The notes beneath the pieces were generated by a model. It did no database searches. It had not been told where the DNA came from and saw only the letters and a list, made by a program, of their open reading frames with translations. Of a DNA stretch of 64,000 nucleotides, positions 1 to 8,418 are shown piece by piece (position 1 is the stretch's first letter; every line of letters starts with the position of its first letter). The DNA is from Rhodoflexus caldus. Lineage in GTDB: Bacteria > Bacteroidota > Bacteroidia > Cytophagales > Thermoflexibacteraceae. The stretch lies in assembly GCF_021206925.1 (NCBI RefSeq), contig NZ_JAJPRF010000001.1, positions 124,001 through 188,000 on the forward strand. The letters are read 5' to 3'. A program made the translations under genes and the position numbers.

Positions 1-166
1 CGTAAGATTCACTTTCGTTTTAACAAAAAAGCTGTGTAAAAAATGCTGTTACATAGGGTTAATTCGTGTTAAAACCCTAAAAAAAGGTCAAAAAAATATT
101 GGTTAGATGCAACAAATGCTTATCGGGGACAAAAACTAACCATGTAAAGTTTATTGATGATAATGT

Positions 167-183
167 AAGCCGTTGCACGGCTT
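167..183 (+). terminator. Weak stem-loop before pyrE
   Basis: A six-base stem (AAGCCG / CGGCTT) with a TTGCA loop lies just upstream of the chosen pyrE start and is followed by TCGCTTT rather than a clean T run. It could end transcription of a gene left of the window or be a chance hairpin in the pyrE leader. The first 166 bases are AT-rich and I see no gene in them. Confidence 0.25.
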
Positions 184-217
184 TCGCTTTGGTTGCAATC
201 TTGTTGTAATTTTGGGC

Positions 218-856
218 ATGGATTCAACTGTTGCCAAACAAGTCGCCGCCATGCTGCTGGAAGCCGGCGCTGTCAAACTCAGCCCGCAAGAACCTTTCAC
301 TTGGGCATCGGGCTGGAAGTCGCCTATTTACTGCGACAATCGCCTGACATTATCATTTCCGGCTATTCGCACCTATATCAAGCATGCACTTGCCGATGCG
401 GCGCGCACCTATTTCCCTGAAAAAGAGGCTATTGCAGGCGTAGCAACGGCGGGTGTGCCACAAGGGGCGCTTCTGGCCGACTTGCTCAATCTGCCTTTTT
501 TATATGTCCGCCCCAAACCCAAAGACCATGGTCTGGAAAATCTGATTGAAGGCAAAATCATTCCAAATGCCAAAGTACTTTTGGTGGAAGACCTCATCTC
601 TACGGGAGGCAGCAGCTTGAAAGCAGTGCAGGCCGTTCGCTCGGTAGGTATGCAGGCCTATGGGATGCTGGCAACTTTCAGCTACGATTTTGACATTGCC
701 CGCCAAAACTTTGAACAAGCAGGCGTGCCACTCCATGTGCTTTGCACCTACCCTACCCTGCTTATAGAGGCGGTTGCCAAAGATTTTATCGGTGAAGAAG
801 ATATGGCATCGTTGCAGGAGTGGCGCAAAGCTCCCGATGCGTGGCAGGCATCATAA
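218..856 (+). CDS. pyrE: Orotate phosphoribosyltransferase
   Basis: It transfers the phosphoribosyl group of PRPP to orotate, giving OMP, the fifth step of de novo UMP synthesis in the cytosol. The PRPP-binding signature VLLVEDLISTGGSSLKAV lies near residues 120-137, and the N-terminal LSPQEPFTWASGWKSPIYCD stretch is typical of PyrE, where it helps bind orotate. I chose the ATG at 218, giving 212 aa, the usual family length. An in-frame start at 173 would add 15 residues (MHGFRFGCNLVVILG) that fit nothing in the family. The 3' end overlaps the convergent DCC-family gene by 6 bp. Other pyrimidine genes (pyrR, pyrB) lie about 25 kb away, so the pathway is dispersed here. Confidence 0.95.
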   Translation: MDSTVAKQVAAMLLEAGAVKLSPQEPFTWASGWKSPIYCDNRLTLSFPAIRTYIKHALADAARTYFPEKEAIAGVATAGVPQGALLADLLNLPFLYVRPKPKDHGLENLIEGKIIPNAKVLLVEDLISTGGSSLKAVQAVRSVGMQAYGMLATFSYDFDIARQNFEQAGVPLHVLCTYPTLLIEAVAKDFIGEEDMASLQEWRKAPDAWQAS

Positions 857-1258
857 AAAACGCGCTTTCAACTCAGGGGTAGGCATACGGCAGGCATCAC
901 GCTTGCCAAACCATCGGTAGCGGTTGGCAGCAATCCATCGGTAAATACCGTCGCGCAGCAGTGGCGGGATGATGATGGCTCCGTATGCCAACCGCCACAT
1001 ACCGCCCAATTCGCGGACTACTTCCAGCGCTGCCCGTGAGCGGGTATAAGTGCGTCCTTTGCTATAAAAAACAAACGTGTCAAAATCGGCGGTATCCATA
1101 CCAAACCGCATGAGTATTTGTTGCCCCGTTTCCGATTGCAGAGAAGCAAATTTCAGCCGATTCCGATGGTCTGCGTCTATCAGAAAATTAACAATACCGT
1201 TGCATAAGTTGCAAACCCCGTCAAACAAAACGACCGATTCCGACTCCCAATGATACAT
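851..1258 (-). CDS. DUF393 / DCC-family thiol-disulfide oxidoreductase
   Basis: This 135-residue protein begins with the family signature VVLFDGVCNLCNGIVNFL near residues 10-27. The CNLC pair is the expected redox-active dithiol of the DCC (DUF393) family, which has a thioredoxin-like fold. The middle segment LKFASLQSETGQQIL and the later RSRAALEVVRELGGMW stretch are also typical. Length matches the family norm (about 130). No signal peptide is visible, so it is probably cytosolic. The substrate is unknown. It converges on pyrE with a 6-bp overlap and stands alone. Confidence 0.85.
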   Translation of the reverse strand: MYHWESESVVLFDGVCNLCNGIVNFLIDADHRNRLKFASLQSETGQQILMRFGMDTADFDTFVFYSKGRTYTRSRAALEVVRELGGMWRLAYGAIIIPPLLRDGIYRWIAANRYRWFGKRDACRMPTPELKARFL

Positions 1259-1314
1259 GATGGCTGTGTTACCTGAATCAGAAACAAAACTACGGCCTGA
1301 TTGTTACAAATTGC

Positions 1315-3201
1315 TTATTGATAGCCTTTGGCTTGTAAATGAAAAAGTTCGGCATATTTGCCGTTGAGTTGCAGCAGTTCCTCGTGCGTACCTATTTCTT
1401 TGAGTTCGCCCTTTTCTAAATACAAAATCCGGTCTGCCATACGCACAGTGGAAAATCGGTGCGAAATCAGTACGGCGGCCTTACCTTGCATCAGTTCGGA
1501 AAAACGCACAAAAACTTCGTGCTCGGCGCGTGCATCCAATGCGGCGGTAGGCTCATCCAGAATGAGCAGTTGCGCTTTGCGCATATAGGCACGGGCAATG
1601 GCGATTTTCTGCCACTCGCCGCCCGAAAGGTCGGTACCTTCCGAAAATCGCTTGCCCAGCATCTGTTGGTAGCGCAGCGGCAGGCGTTCTATCAGAGGCT
1701 CTGCCAGACTCTTACGGGCGGCATCAGCAATTTGCGGTTCATTTTCGCGGTCGTTAATACTGCCAATGGCGATATTTTCGGCAGCAGTCATGGAGTAGCG
1801 CACAAAATCCTGAAAAATAACGCCGATATTTTCGCGCAAATCAGTCAGGTCGTAGTCGCGCAGGTCTTTGCCGTCCAAGAGGATGCACCCTTCGGTAGGG
1901 TCGTAGAGTCGCGCCAGCAGTTTGACAAGCGTCGTTTTTCCGGCACCGTTTTCGCCCACTAATGCTATTTTTTCGCCCGGACGCAGGGCAAAGGACACAT
2001 GGCGAATTGCCCACTTTTCGCTGCCCGGATAGCGAAAACCTACATTTTCAAATACAAAACCCGATTGCAACGGCTGATTGACCCGAAGCGCATTTTCAGG
2101 CGCTTTAATTTGTGGCTGAATGTCAAAAAACTCAAAATAATCCTGTAAATACATGGCTTGCGACGCAATACTCGTCAGCCGATTCATTTGCTCCTGTAAC
2201 AATTCGCGAAGCCTCAGAAATGAACCCGCCAGAAAAGTCAGTTGCCCGATGCTGATAGCTCCTTGCACGGCTTGCCATAAAATCATCCCATAAGCACCGT
2301 AGTAGGCCAATGTGCCCAAAAGAAAAAACAGGGCGCCCAAAATGGAAGTGCGTACGCTCAGCTTCGCACTGTGTTGATAAAAGATTTTGGAAAGCTCGTC
2401 GTAGCGGGCAATCAGAAAATCGGAAAGATTGAAAATTTTAACCTCTTTGGCAGTCTGGTCGCTTGCACCCACATAGCGGATATAATCCAATTGTCGGCGT
2501 TGAGGTGTCCACCAACTGTAAAGGCTGTAGCGTTTGCGGTTGAAATAGGTTTCGCCAATGAAAGAAGGCAGCACCGCCACTACCAGAATGACAATCAGCC
2601 AAGGACTAAATGCAACTACGCCAACCGCCAGCGAAATAAGGCTGATGAATCCTTGCGCTTGCAAAAGCAACTCGGAGAGCAATGCTGTGCGCACATTGGT
2701 TTGCTGGCGGGCTTTTTCTAATTTATCGTAAAAAACAGGCTCTTCAAAGTGATATAAGTCCAGCAGGGCTGCGTGGCGCATCAGTTCTATTGTGCTTTGG
2801 TTGGTAAAAAGCATTCCCAGCAGCGTATCGGCCAGCCCTACGGCACGCCGCAACATATCGCTCGTAATGGCAATTGCCAACTCTATGCCCACCCAGCGCC
2901 ACAGTTGCTGTGTATTTGAGTGGTCAGCATTGCTCAATGCAATTACTTCGTCTATGATTTCTTTGGCCACATAGAGCATTGCCAGTGGCGAAAGCGATAA
3001 AAGCAGGCGGATAGCAATATTAATAGTTGTGTAAGTCGGGCTGGTGCGCCAAATGAGCCGCAGCAAGCGCGGTACAAATTTCAGCGATTGCAGTTGTTTG
3101 CGGGTTTCGGCAGGTTTACCGGCATTATAATCATAAGAACTGCCTTCCAGCCACCAACGCAGTGCTCGGGCTATTCCGTCAGAAAAAAATTTTAAGTTCA
3201 T
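1315..3201 (-). CDS. ABC transporter, fused permease and ATPase
   Basis: This is a half-transporter of the exporter type: an N-terminal six-helix membrane domain (about residues 60-340) followed by a nucleotide-binding domain. Walker A GENGAGKTT is near residues 413-421, the signature is LSGGEWQKIAIARAY, and Walker B is LLILDEPTAALD followed by the SHR switch region. At 628 aa it has the usual length for MsbA-like or bacteriocin-type exporters and probably works as a homodimer in the inner membrane. The substrate cannot be told from sequence. The ATG at 3201 is followed by a hydrophilic 40-residue N-terminal tail. It stands as a single gene upstream of the DCC-family gene, 56 bp away on the same strand. 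Confidence 0.9.
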   Translation of the reverse strand: MNLKFFSDGIARALRWWLEGSSYDYNAGKPAETRKQLQSLKFVPRLLRLIWRTSPTYTTINIAIRLLLSLSPLAMLYVAKEIIDEVIALSNADHSNTQQLWRWVGIELAIAITSDMLRRAVGLADTLLGMLFTNQSTIELMRHAALLDLYHFEEPVFYDKLEKARQQTNVRTALLSELLLQAQGFISLISLAVGVVAFSPWLIVILVVAVLPSFIGETYFNRKRYSLYSWWTPQRRQLDYIRYVGASDQTAKEVKIFNLSDFLIARYDELSKIFYQHSAKLSVRTSILGALFFLLGTLAYYGAYGMILWQAVQGAISIGQLTFLAGSFLRLRELLQEQMNRLTSIASQAMYLQDYFEFFDIQPQIKAPENALRVNQPLQSGFVFENVGFRYPGSEKWAIRHVSFALRPGEKIALVGENGAGKTTLVKLLARLYDPTEGCILLDGKDLRDYDLTDLRENIGVIFQDFVRYSMTAAENIAIGSINDRENEPQIADAARKSLAEPLIERLPLRYQQMLGKRFSEGTDLSGGEWQKIAIARAYMRKAQLLILDEPTAALDARAEHEVFVRFSELMQGKAAVLISHRFSTVRMADRILYLEKGELKEIGTHEELLQLNGKYAELFHLQAKGYQ

Positions 3202-3302
3202 GTTGTGGTTGATAAAATCTGATTATCAATCAGTTTGGCATTACCGGCACATTATTCCGCTCAATAACGGGTCAATTTATGCAAAAAAATATGGGCAAAG
3301 GT

Positions 3303-3334
3303 ATTGCAAGTAAAAAATGAGCTTTATACTTTTG
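3303..3334 (+). promoter_or_regulatory. Bacteroidota-type promoter for tRNA-Asn
   Basis: ATTG at 3303-3306 and TACTTTTG at 3327-3334 are separated by 20 bp, a good match to the Bacteroidota -33/-7 consensus (TTTG, TAnnTTTG). The predicted transcription start is near 3341, about 13 bases before the mature tRNA. Confidence 0.55.
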
Positions 3335-3353
3335 CATCACAATTGACAGTTAC

Positions 3354-3427
3354 TCCTCCTTAGCTCAGCTGGTTAGAGCACATGACTGTTAATCATGGGG
3401 TCCTAGGTTCAAGCCCTAGAGGGGGAG
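3354..3427 (+). tRNA. tRNA-Asn (anticodon GTT)
   Basis: The cloverleaf folds fully. The acceptor stem pairs TCCTCCT (3354-3360) with AGGGGGA (3420-3426) through one T-G wobble. The D stem is GCTC/GAGC, the anticodon stem is CATGA/TCATG, the loop CTGTTAA has anticodon GTT at 3388-3390, and the T arm CTAGG/CCTAG has loop TTCAAGC. The discriminator base is G (3427), as expected for Asn. The CCA end is not encoded (the sequence continues CAA), so it must be added after transcription. Confidence 0.96.
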
Positions 3428-3445
3428 CAAAAACCTCAAAAACCA

Positions 3446-3485
3446 CCGCCAAACGCAACAGAACAGCGTTTGGCGGTTTTGTTTT
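3446..3485 (+). terminator. Intrinsic terminator after tRNA-Asn
   Basis: A perfect 11-bp stem, CCGCCAAACGC (3446-3456) with GCGTTTGGCGG (3466-3476), has a 9-base loop and is followed by TTTTGTTTT. It lies 19 bases after the tRNA and should end its transcript. Confidence 0.85.
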
Positions 3486-3658
3486 GGTACACACTGAAAG
3501 GAAATCGGTACACACACGTTACAAGACCCTTAACCAATCGTTTACGTCCTTGAACGTTCCTAAAATTTTGCGACAATCTGCGTGCTTCATTACGTATTCT
3601 GTCCGCTCAACTGCATAAAAACCGCACAAAATCTTAAATTGCTTGAAAAGACTTTTGT

Positions 3659-4690
3659 ATGCGGACAATCTTTGCTATTTTTTGCCTGCTGGCGGTTGTG
3701 GAACTCAACGCCCGCCAGTCTGCCATGACAAGCCATGAAATTGCACCTTTCAGCGAAGTAGTTTTCAGCGTCGGCAATTTGAGCCGTACCGAACGTTTTT
3801 ATACAGATGTTTTAAAATGGCAGGTTGTCCATCGCGGCAACACCGACCGAAGTGTGCTGCAAGCATGGCGATTGCCCGCGTCTGCCACTGCCCGCGAGGT
3901 AGTGCTGGCTTCACCCGATAAGCCCGAAAACGGTCGGCTGCGGCTCATTGAGTTTGAAGGCATACCGAAGGCATACATCCGCCCGGGCGGCAAAATCTGG
4001 GACACGGGCGGCATCTACGACATAGACCTGCGCTGTGCCAATATCCACGCCCTCTACGACACCCTGCGCGAACACGGCTGGCACGGGCTTAGCAACCCCA
4101 TCCGCTACAAAATGGGGCCTTTTGAGGTGTGGGAACTGCTCATCAAAGGACACGACGATATTGTGATTGCCTTTATTGAGCGCATTCAGCCGCCGCTGCC
4201 CGAACCGCCGCCGCGCAATTGGGCTTTCGGCAATATCATCAATTCCGCACAAATTGTTAAAAATTACGACCAAGCAAAAGATTTTTACATCAACAAACTT
4301 GGCTTTGTGCAAATTTTAGAAACAACCATCCGCAATGAACAGCCCGGGGAAAACATCCTTAGCCTGCCCTACAATTTGAGCACGCAAGTAGCCGCCAAAC
4401 TGCTGCTCTTTTCGCCCAACGGCAAAAGCGAAGGCATGATGGAACTGCTGGCAATGGACGGAGCAACGGGCGAAGATTTCAGCAAAAATGCCGTTCCTCC
4501 CAACCGCGGCGTGCTGATGTGTCGCTATCCGGTCAAAAATTTGAATGCCTATTACGAAAAAATCCTAAAAAACGGCGTTCAACCCGTTGTCAGCCTTCAA
4601 AAGGTAAGTTGGGGCGGCATTGGCGAGGTGCGCATGTTTGCCGTGCAGTCGCCCGAAGGGGCATGGATTGAGTTTTTTGAAGCCCTCTAA
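3659..4690 (+). CDS. Exported protein with two VOC (glyoxalase-like) domains
   Basis: The product has two vicinal-oxygen-chelate domains in tandem. The first begins at about residue 30 (APFSEVVFSVGNLSRTERFY) and the second at about 190 (SAQIVKNYDQAKDFYINKLG), each with the usual beta-alpha start in which two residues after the strand precede FY. The N-terminus MRTIFAIFCLLAVVELNARQ is a likely signal peptide, so the protein probably acts in the periplasm, which is unusual for this fold. VOC proteins bind a metal and include glyoxalases, dioxygenases and resistance proteins; the reaction here is unknown. It ends 5 bp before the histidine kinase gene on the same strand, so the two are probably cotranscribed. 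Confidence 0.8.
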   Translation: MRTIFAIFCLLAVVELNARQSAMTSHEIAPFSEVVFSVGNLSRTERFYTDVLKWQVVHRGNTDRSVLQAWRLPASATAREVVLASPDKPENGRLRLIEFEGIPKAYIRPGGKIWDTGGIYDIDLRCANIHALYDTLREHGWHGLSNPIRYKMGPFEVWELLIKGHDDIVIAFIERIQPPLPEPPPRNWAFGNIINSAQIVKNYDQAKDFYINKLGFVQILETTIRNEQPGENILSLPYNLSTQVAAKLLLFSPNGKSEGMMELLAMDGATGEDFSKNAVPPNRGVLMCRYPVKNLNAYYEKILKNGVQPVVSLQKVSWGGIGEVRMFAVQSPEGAWIEFFEAL

Positions 4691-4695
4691 GTTGT

Positions 4696-6750
4696 ATGCA
4701 ACGGCAAAAATGGCTGCTTTTCGGGTTTTTATTGCCGATAATTTTAACCGTTGCCCATGTTCGGGCATCGGAACTGCCCGTAACACACCTGACGGCAGAC
4801 CAACACGAGCGGCAAACAGTGGCTTATCAACGGCTAAGCCCCGAACAATTTGCCAGCAAACAAACCCTTGTTACTGCAAAAGCATCTGATAATCAACGGT
4901 ATTACTTCGGTTTTACTCTGAAAAACGATTCGGGCAGCCCGCAGTGGCTGGCGTTGGATGTCGGGCGGTGGGGGCAAATAACAGCCCTTGTGCAACGCGG
5001 CAACCGGTGGCAGCAGTTGCAAAGTGGCGGCGAACTGCCCATGTCGCAACGCAGTTTTGCCCACTACTACCCGCTGATAGCCCTTTCGCTGGCGGCAGGC
5101 GAACAAGCCGAAGTGCTGGTGGCAGCAGGCGGAAAGTTCAGCTATTTTGTGCCGCAGCAGCCCCAAATCAGTTTGCTGACCCGCGCCGCGTTCCATGCCG
5201 AACAACAACAACGTTGGATAAGTCAGGGCATTTTTTTCGGCGTTATTTTGGTGATGGCAATTTATAACTTCCTGATTTACACCATCGTGCGCGACATCAG
5301 CTACCTTTGGTTTGTGCTTTCGCTAATAGGTGTGGGCGTGTATTTTGCCTTTTTCTACGGCTTTACGATAGAGTTCATTTGGCAGGAAAGCCCCCTTTGG
5401 GATTTGCACAGTTTTGCCTTTGTGCTGTCGTTTACGGGTCTGGCGCGGCTGCTTTTTACGCAAAGCTACCTGCATACAGCCGAAGAGTTACCGCTGATTA
5501 ACAGGCTGTTGTACCTTTTGGCAGCCCTCTACCTGATTCCGCTGACGCTGGCAACGGTCAGCCTGAGCGGCGGCAGTGACTGGGTGGCGGAATTGATTCA
5601 AATCATCGGGTTGCTGGGAACTGCCGTGCTGCTCATGATGCTGCTGGCGGGCATTGCAGGCTACCGCAAAGGCTACAAACCCGCACTGTTTTTCATCATT
5701 GCCAATGCTTTGTTCATCGTAGGGGCAATTTTGTTCATTTTTCGGGAAACAGGCTGGTGGAGTGATAATTTTTTCACGCGCTATGTCGCTCAAATCGGCA
5801 TTATTGCGCAAGTAATCATCTTTTCTTTGGGTTTGGCATATCGGCTCAACCGCGCACAGTTGGAGCTTGCCAACGAAAAATTAGCCAAAGAGCGTTTGGC
5901 TGCCGAACAGGCGCGGGAAAAATCGGCACTTATTGCCCGGCAAAAGCAAGCCTTGGAGCGCGAAGTAGCCGAACGCACGGCAGATTTGCGCCAAAAAACG
6001 GCAGACTTGGAAGAAGCCTTGCAGCGCATTTCCGATTCGGAACATCACTTGCGCGAGCTCAACCGCGTAAAAGACAAGTTGTTTTCCATCATTTCCCACG
6101 ATTTGCGCAGCCCCGTAGTAACGCTGGATTCGTTCCTGAACCTCATCAGCCGCCACGCCGAACGGCTCAGCCCCGAAGAGATGCGCAAACTTTCCGTAAA
6201 AACACGGCAGGCGCTTAGTAATTTGTCATTTTTGCTGGAAAATTTACTGCATTGGTCTAAAACACAGATGGCACATTACGCCGTGCAGCGTGAACGGCTG
6301 GACATCGGCGACCTGATAGAAAAAAACCTGCTGCTGTTTGACTACCGGTTTGAGGAAAAAAACATAGACCTCTACCGCCGCATGGTGCAGCCTTCGGAAG
6401 CCGCAGCCGACCGCGCCATGACCGACATTGTATTGCGCAACCTCATCAGCAATGCACTCAAATTTACGCCCGAAGGCGGAGCAATCACCGTAGAAACTTT
6501 TTTAAACACTGAAAATCAGTTGGTTATTCGCATATCGGACACGGGCAAAGGCTTTTCCGATGCGCAATTGCGCTCAGTGCTGCAAGGCAACAAACCCGAA
6601 CCCGAACGCGGCACGGCAGGCGAAAAAGGAACGGGGCTGGGGCTGATGTTGGCGCGGGAATTTGTAGCGGCTAACGGCGGCAGCATCAGTTTTTCCAACC
6701 TGCCCAAAGGCGGGGCAATGGTAGAGGTGCGCCTGCCTTATGAGCCGTAA
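4696..6750 (+). CDS. 7TMR-DISM sensor histidine kinase
   Basis: This is a membrane sensor kinase of 684 aa. In order it has a signal peptide (to about residue 25), an extracytoplasmic 7TMR-DISMED2-like beta domain (about 30-160), seven transmembrane helices (about 175-385), a charged coiled coil (about 390-460), a HisKA domain with FSIISHDLRSPV (phospho-acceptor near His468), and a HATPase domain with N box NLISNALKFTPEGG, G1 box DTGKGF and G2 box GTGLGLMLAREF. It has no receiver domain and no response regulator sits next to it, so its partner is elsewhere. The DISM family is thought to sense carbohydrates or other small ligands. Its 3' end overlaps the convergent YkgJ-type gene by 13 bp. Confidence 0.92.
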   Translation: MQRQKWLLFGFLLPIILTVAHVRASELPVTHLTADQHERQTVAYQRLSPEQFASKQTLVTAKASDNQRYYFGFTLKNDSGSPQWLALDVGRWGQITALVQRGNRWQQLQSGGELPMSQRSFAHYYPLIALSLAAGEQAEVLVAAGGKFSYFVPQQPQISLLTRAAFHAEQQQRWISQGIFFGVILVMAIYNFLIYTIVRDISYLWFVLSLIGVGVYFAFFYGFTIEFIWQESPLWDLHSFAFVLSFTGLARLLFTQSYLHTAEELPLINRLLYLLAALYLIPLTLATVSLSGGSDWVAELIQIIGLLGTAVLLMMLLAGIAGYRKGYKPALFFIIANALFIVGAILFIFRETGWWSDNFFTRYVAQIGIIAQVIIFSLGLAYRLNRAQLELANEKLAKERLAAEQAREKSALIARQKQALEREVAERTADLRQKTADLEEALQRISDSEHHLRELNRVKDKLFSIISHDLRSPVVTLDSFLNLISRHAERLSPEEMRKLSVKTRQALSNLSFLLENLLHWSKTQMAHYAVQRERLDIGDLIEKNLLLFDYRFEEKNIDLYRRMVQPSEAAADRAMTDIVLRNLISNALKFTPEGGAITVETFLNTENQLVIRISDTGKGFSDAQLRSVLQGNKPEPERGTAGEKGTGLGLMLAREFVAANGGSISFSNLPKGGAMVEVRLPYEP

Positions 6751-7190
6751 TGTGCGGCAATTTTTTCTACAATCTGCGCCACGGCAGGGCAAACAGCTGC
6801 ATTGCGGGTTGTTAAATCCAAAATTTGGTGCATCCGTTTACGGTCGGTGTGCGGGTATTCGCGGCAGGCAGTCGGGCGGTGCGCATAAACGGTGCAATAG
6901 TTGTCAGCATCCAAAAACGGACAAGGTGCAGTGCGCAGCACATAGTCGCCGTCTTCGTCAATTGCGAGGTATTGCTCAATGAGTTCGGAAGGCTTCATGC
7001 GCAGATGTTTTGCCAGCCGCTCAATATCGGCAGGGCGAAAAATCGGGCTGGTGGTTTTGCAGCAGTTGGCGCAGGTCAGGCAATCGGTATAGGCAAAAAC
7101 TTCATCGTGGAAACGCTGAAACTGACGGTCTAAGTCTTTGGGCTTCAATCGTTTGAGTTTTTGCAGGATGGAAGTATCGGGCGTTTGCAT
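6738..7190 (-). CDS. YkgJ-type cysteine cluster protein
   Basis: A 150-residue soluble protein with the conserved pattern of the YkgJ (zinc- or iron-chelating cysteine cluster) family: CLTCANCC near residues 38-45, then CPFLDADNYCTVYAHRPTAC further on. The grouped cysteines are expected to bind a metal or an iron-sulfur cluster. The role of the family is poorly known. It is convergent with the histidine kinase (13-bp overlap) and has no same-strand partner. Confidence 0.82.
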   Translation of the reverse strand: MQTPDTSILQKLKRLKPKDLDRQFQRFHDEVFAYTDCLTCANCCKTTSPIFRPADIERLAKHLRMKPSELIEQYLAIDEDGDYVLRTAPCPFLDADNYCTVYAHRPTACREYPHTDRKRMHQILDLTTRNAAVCPAVAQIVEKIAAHYGS

Positions 7191-7223
7191 CGCAATTGAT
7201 TGTTAAGTATGCAATCAAATTAA

Positions 7224-7338
7224 ATTTTACCGCAGAGAACGCAAAGGTTCAATCGCAAAGTAGGCAGAGAAAATAATCGTTAAAAAAGCACTTAGCGGGC
7301 TTGGCTTAAAACTTAGCTGACTTGGCGGTTGAAAATTT
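7224..7338. repeat. Degenerate intergenic inverted repeat
   Basis: The gap between the YkgJ-type gene and the AraC gene holds a repeat-like patchwork: TTTTACCGCAGAGAACGCAA on the left, CGCAAAG and GGCAGAGAAAAT in the middle, and GACTTGGCGGTTGAAAATTT on the right. The two ends are rough inverted copies (AAATTTTACCGC against GCGGTTGAAAATTT). I see no coding potential. From memory, the pattern resembles dispersed noncoding repeats seen in Bacteroidota; this was not checked. Confidence 0.4.
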
Positions 7339-7366
7339 AAACTGCGCTTTTAGATTGCTCAGTTAC

Positions 7367-8266
7367 TTACATTACCTTCACGAAAGTGCGGTACTCACCC
7401 GGCGACATCCCCGTTTTTTGTTTGAAAATGCGGGTAAAATGTTGCGGATAGCGAAATCCCAATTCGTAGGCAACTTGGCTGACCGACTTATTCGGGTCAA
7501 ATATCTTTTCTTTGGCAAGATTAATCAGTTTTTCCTGAATGTGCGCCATTGCCGACTGCCCGGTTTCTTTTTTGATGAGGTCGCCGAAGTAATTGGCTGA
7601 AAGATTCAGCGCCGAAGCAAAGTAAGCCACGGAAGGCAAGCCGACCGTCTGCGGTTTATCCGATTGGAAATAATCGTCTAATAAAGCCTCAAATCGCGTC
7701 AAAATGCTCTTATTGGGTACTTCGCGGGTAATAAACTGGCGGTCGTAGAAGCGCGTACAGTAGTCTAAAAGCAGTTCAATATTTGCCGAAATCAGGCGGC
7801 GGCTGTGCTTGTCAATGGCATGTTCCAACTCATATTGAATTTTGGCAAAGCAATCCAATACGATTTTCCGTTCCCGTTCCGAAATGTGCAGCGCTTCGTA
7901 TGAGTGATAACCGAAAAAGTTGTATTCCTTCATGCGCCGGGCAAGCGATGTACCGGGCAACAAATCGGGGTGAAAAACAAGCGCATAGCCCTTCGGTTGA
8001 TAGATTTCGCCGTTGTCTGCGATGCCTGCCGTTTGCCCGGGCGCAATAAACACCAAAGTTCCTTCCTGATAATCATAGGTTTGCCGTCCGTAAATCAAAT
8101 CGCCGCACTTGACCTCTTTCAGAAACACCGCATAAAACCCAAACTGCATTTGTGAACCCTGCCTTGGGGCTGCCTTAGACAAATCCACTACGCTTACCAG
8201 CGGGTGCAGGGTTTCGTTGTTGTTAAAAACGTTGTACTGATGTACGGTTTCAAATTTTCGCAACAT
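7367..8266 (-). CDS. AraC-family transcriptional regulator
   Basis: A 299-residue regulator with an N-terminal cupin-like sensing part (about residues 20-170) and a C-terminal AraC double helix-turn-helix (about 200-297). The second helix region reads SVSQVAYELGFRYPQHFTRI, followed by FKQKTGMSPGEYR, the classical family signature. It is divergent from the hydrolase, CMD and cupin genes across about 150 bp, the usual layout for a regulator controlling its neighbours, so it probably senses a small molecule linked to that set. The effector is unknown. Confidence 0.9.
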   Translation of the reverse strand: MLRKFETVHQYNVFNNNETLHPLVSVVDLSKAAPRQGSQMQFGFYAVFLKEVKCGDLIYGRQTYDYQEGTLVFIAPGQTAGIADNGEIYQPKGYALVFHPDLLPGTSLARRMKEYNFFGYHSYEALHISERERKIVLDCFAKIQYELEHAIDKHSRRLISANIELLLDYCTRFYDRQFITREVPNKSILTRFEALLDDYFQSDKPQTVGLPSVAYFASALNLSANYFGDLIKKETGQSAMAHIQEKLINLAKEKIFDPNKSVSQVAYELGFRYPQHFTRIFKQKTGMSPGEYRTFVKVM

Positions 8267-8418
8267 GGCTGCCGTTGGTCAGGTGATGATACGCCAATTT
8301 AAGCAATGCAGACAGCCGACGAAAGCCGACTGTAAAAATGGTAGTACAATCCGTAATTTATGCACAAAAACACGCCGCAAATAATGGCATCTTTGCAAAA
8401 CCATTATCAACACAATTT

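Noticed and set aside
3382-3618. A plus-strand open frame through the tRNA and the following gap
   Set aside because: It begins inside the tRNA and passes through its terminator, so it is a chance frame.
3519-3671. A short minus-strand open frame (about 48 codons) after the tRNA gene, ending in CRKILGTFKDVNDWLRVL
   Set aside because: It overlaps the VOC gene start, has no good start codon except an internal ATG, and matches no family I know. It could be a decayed gene end but cannot be supported.
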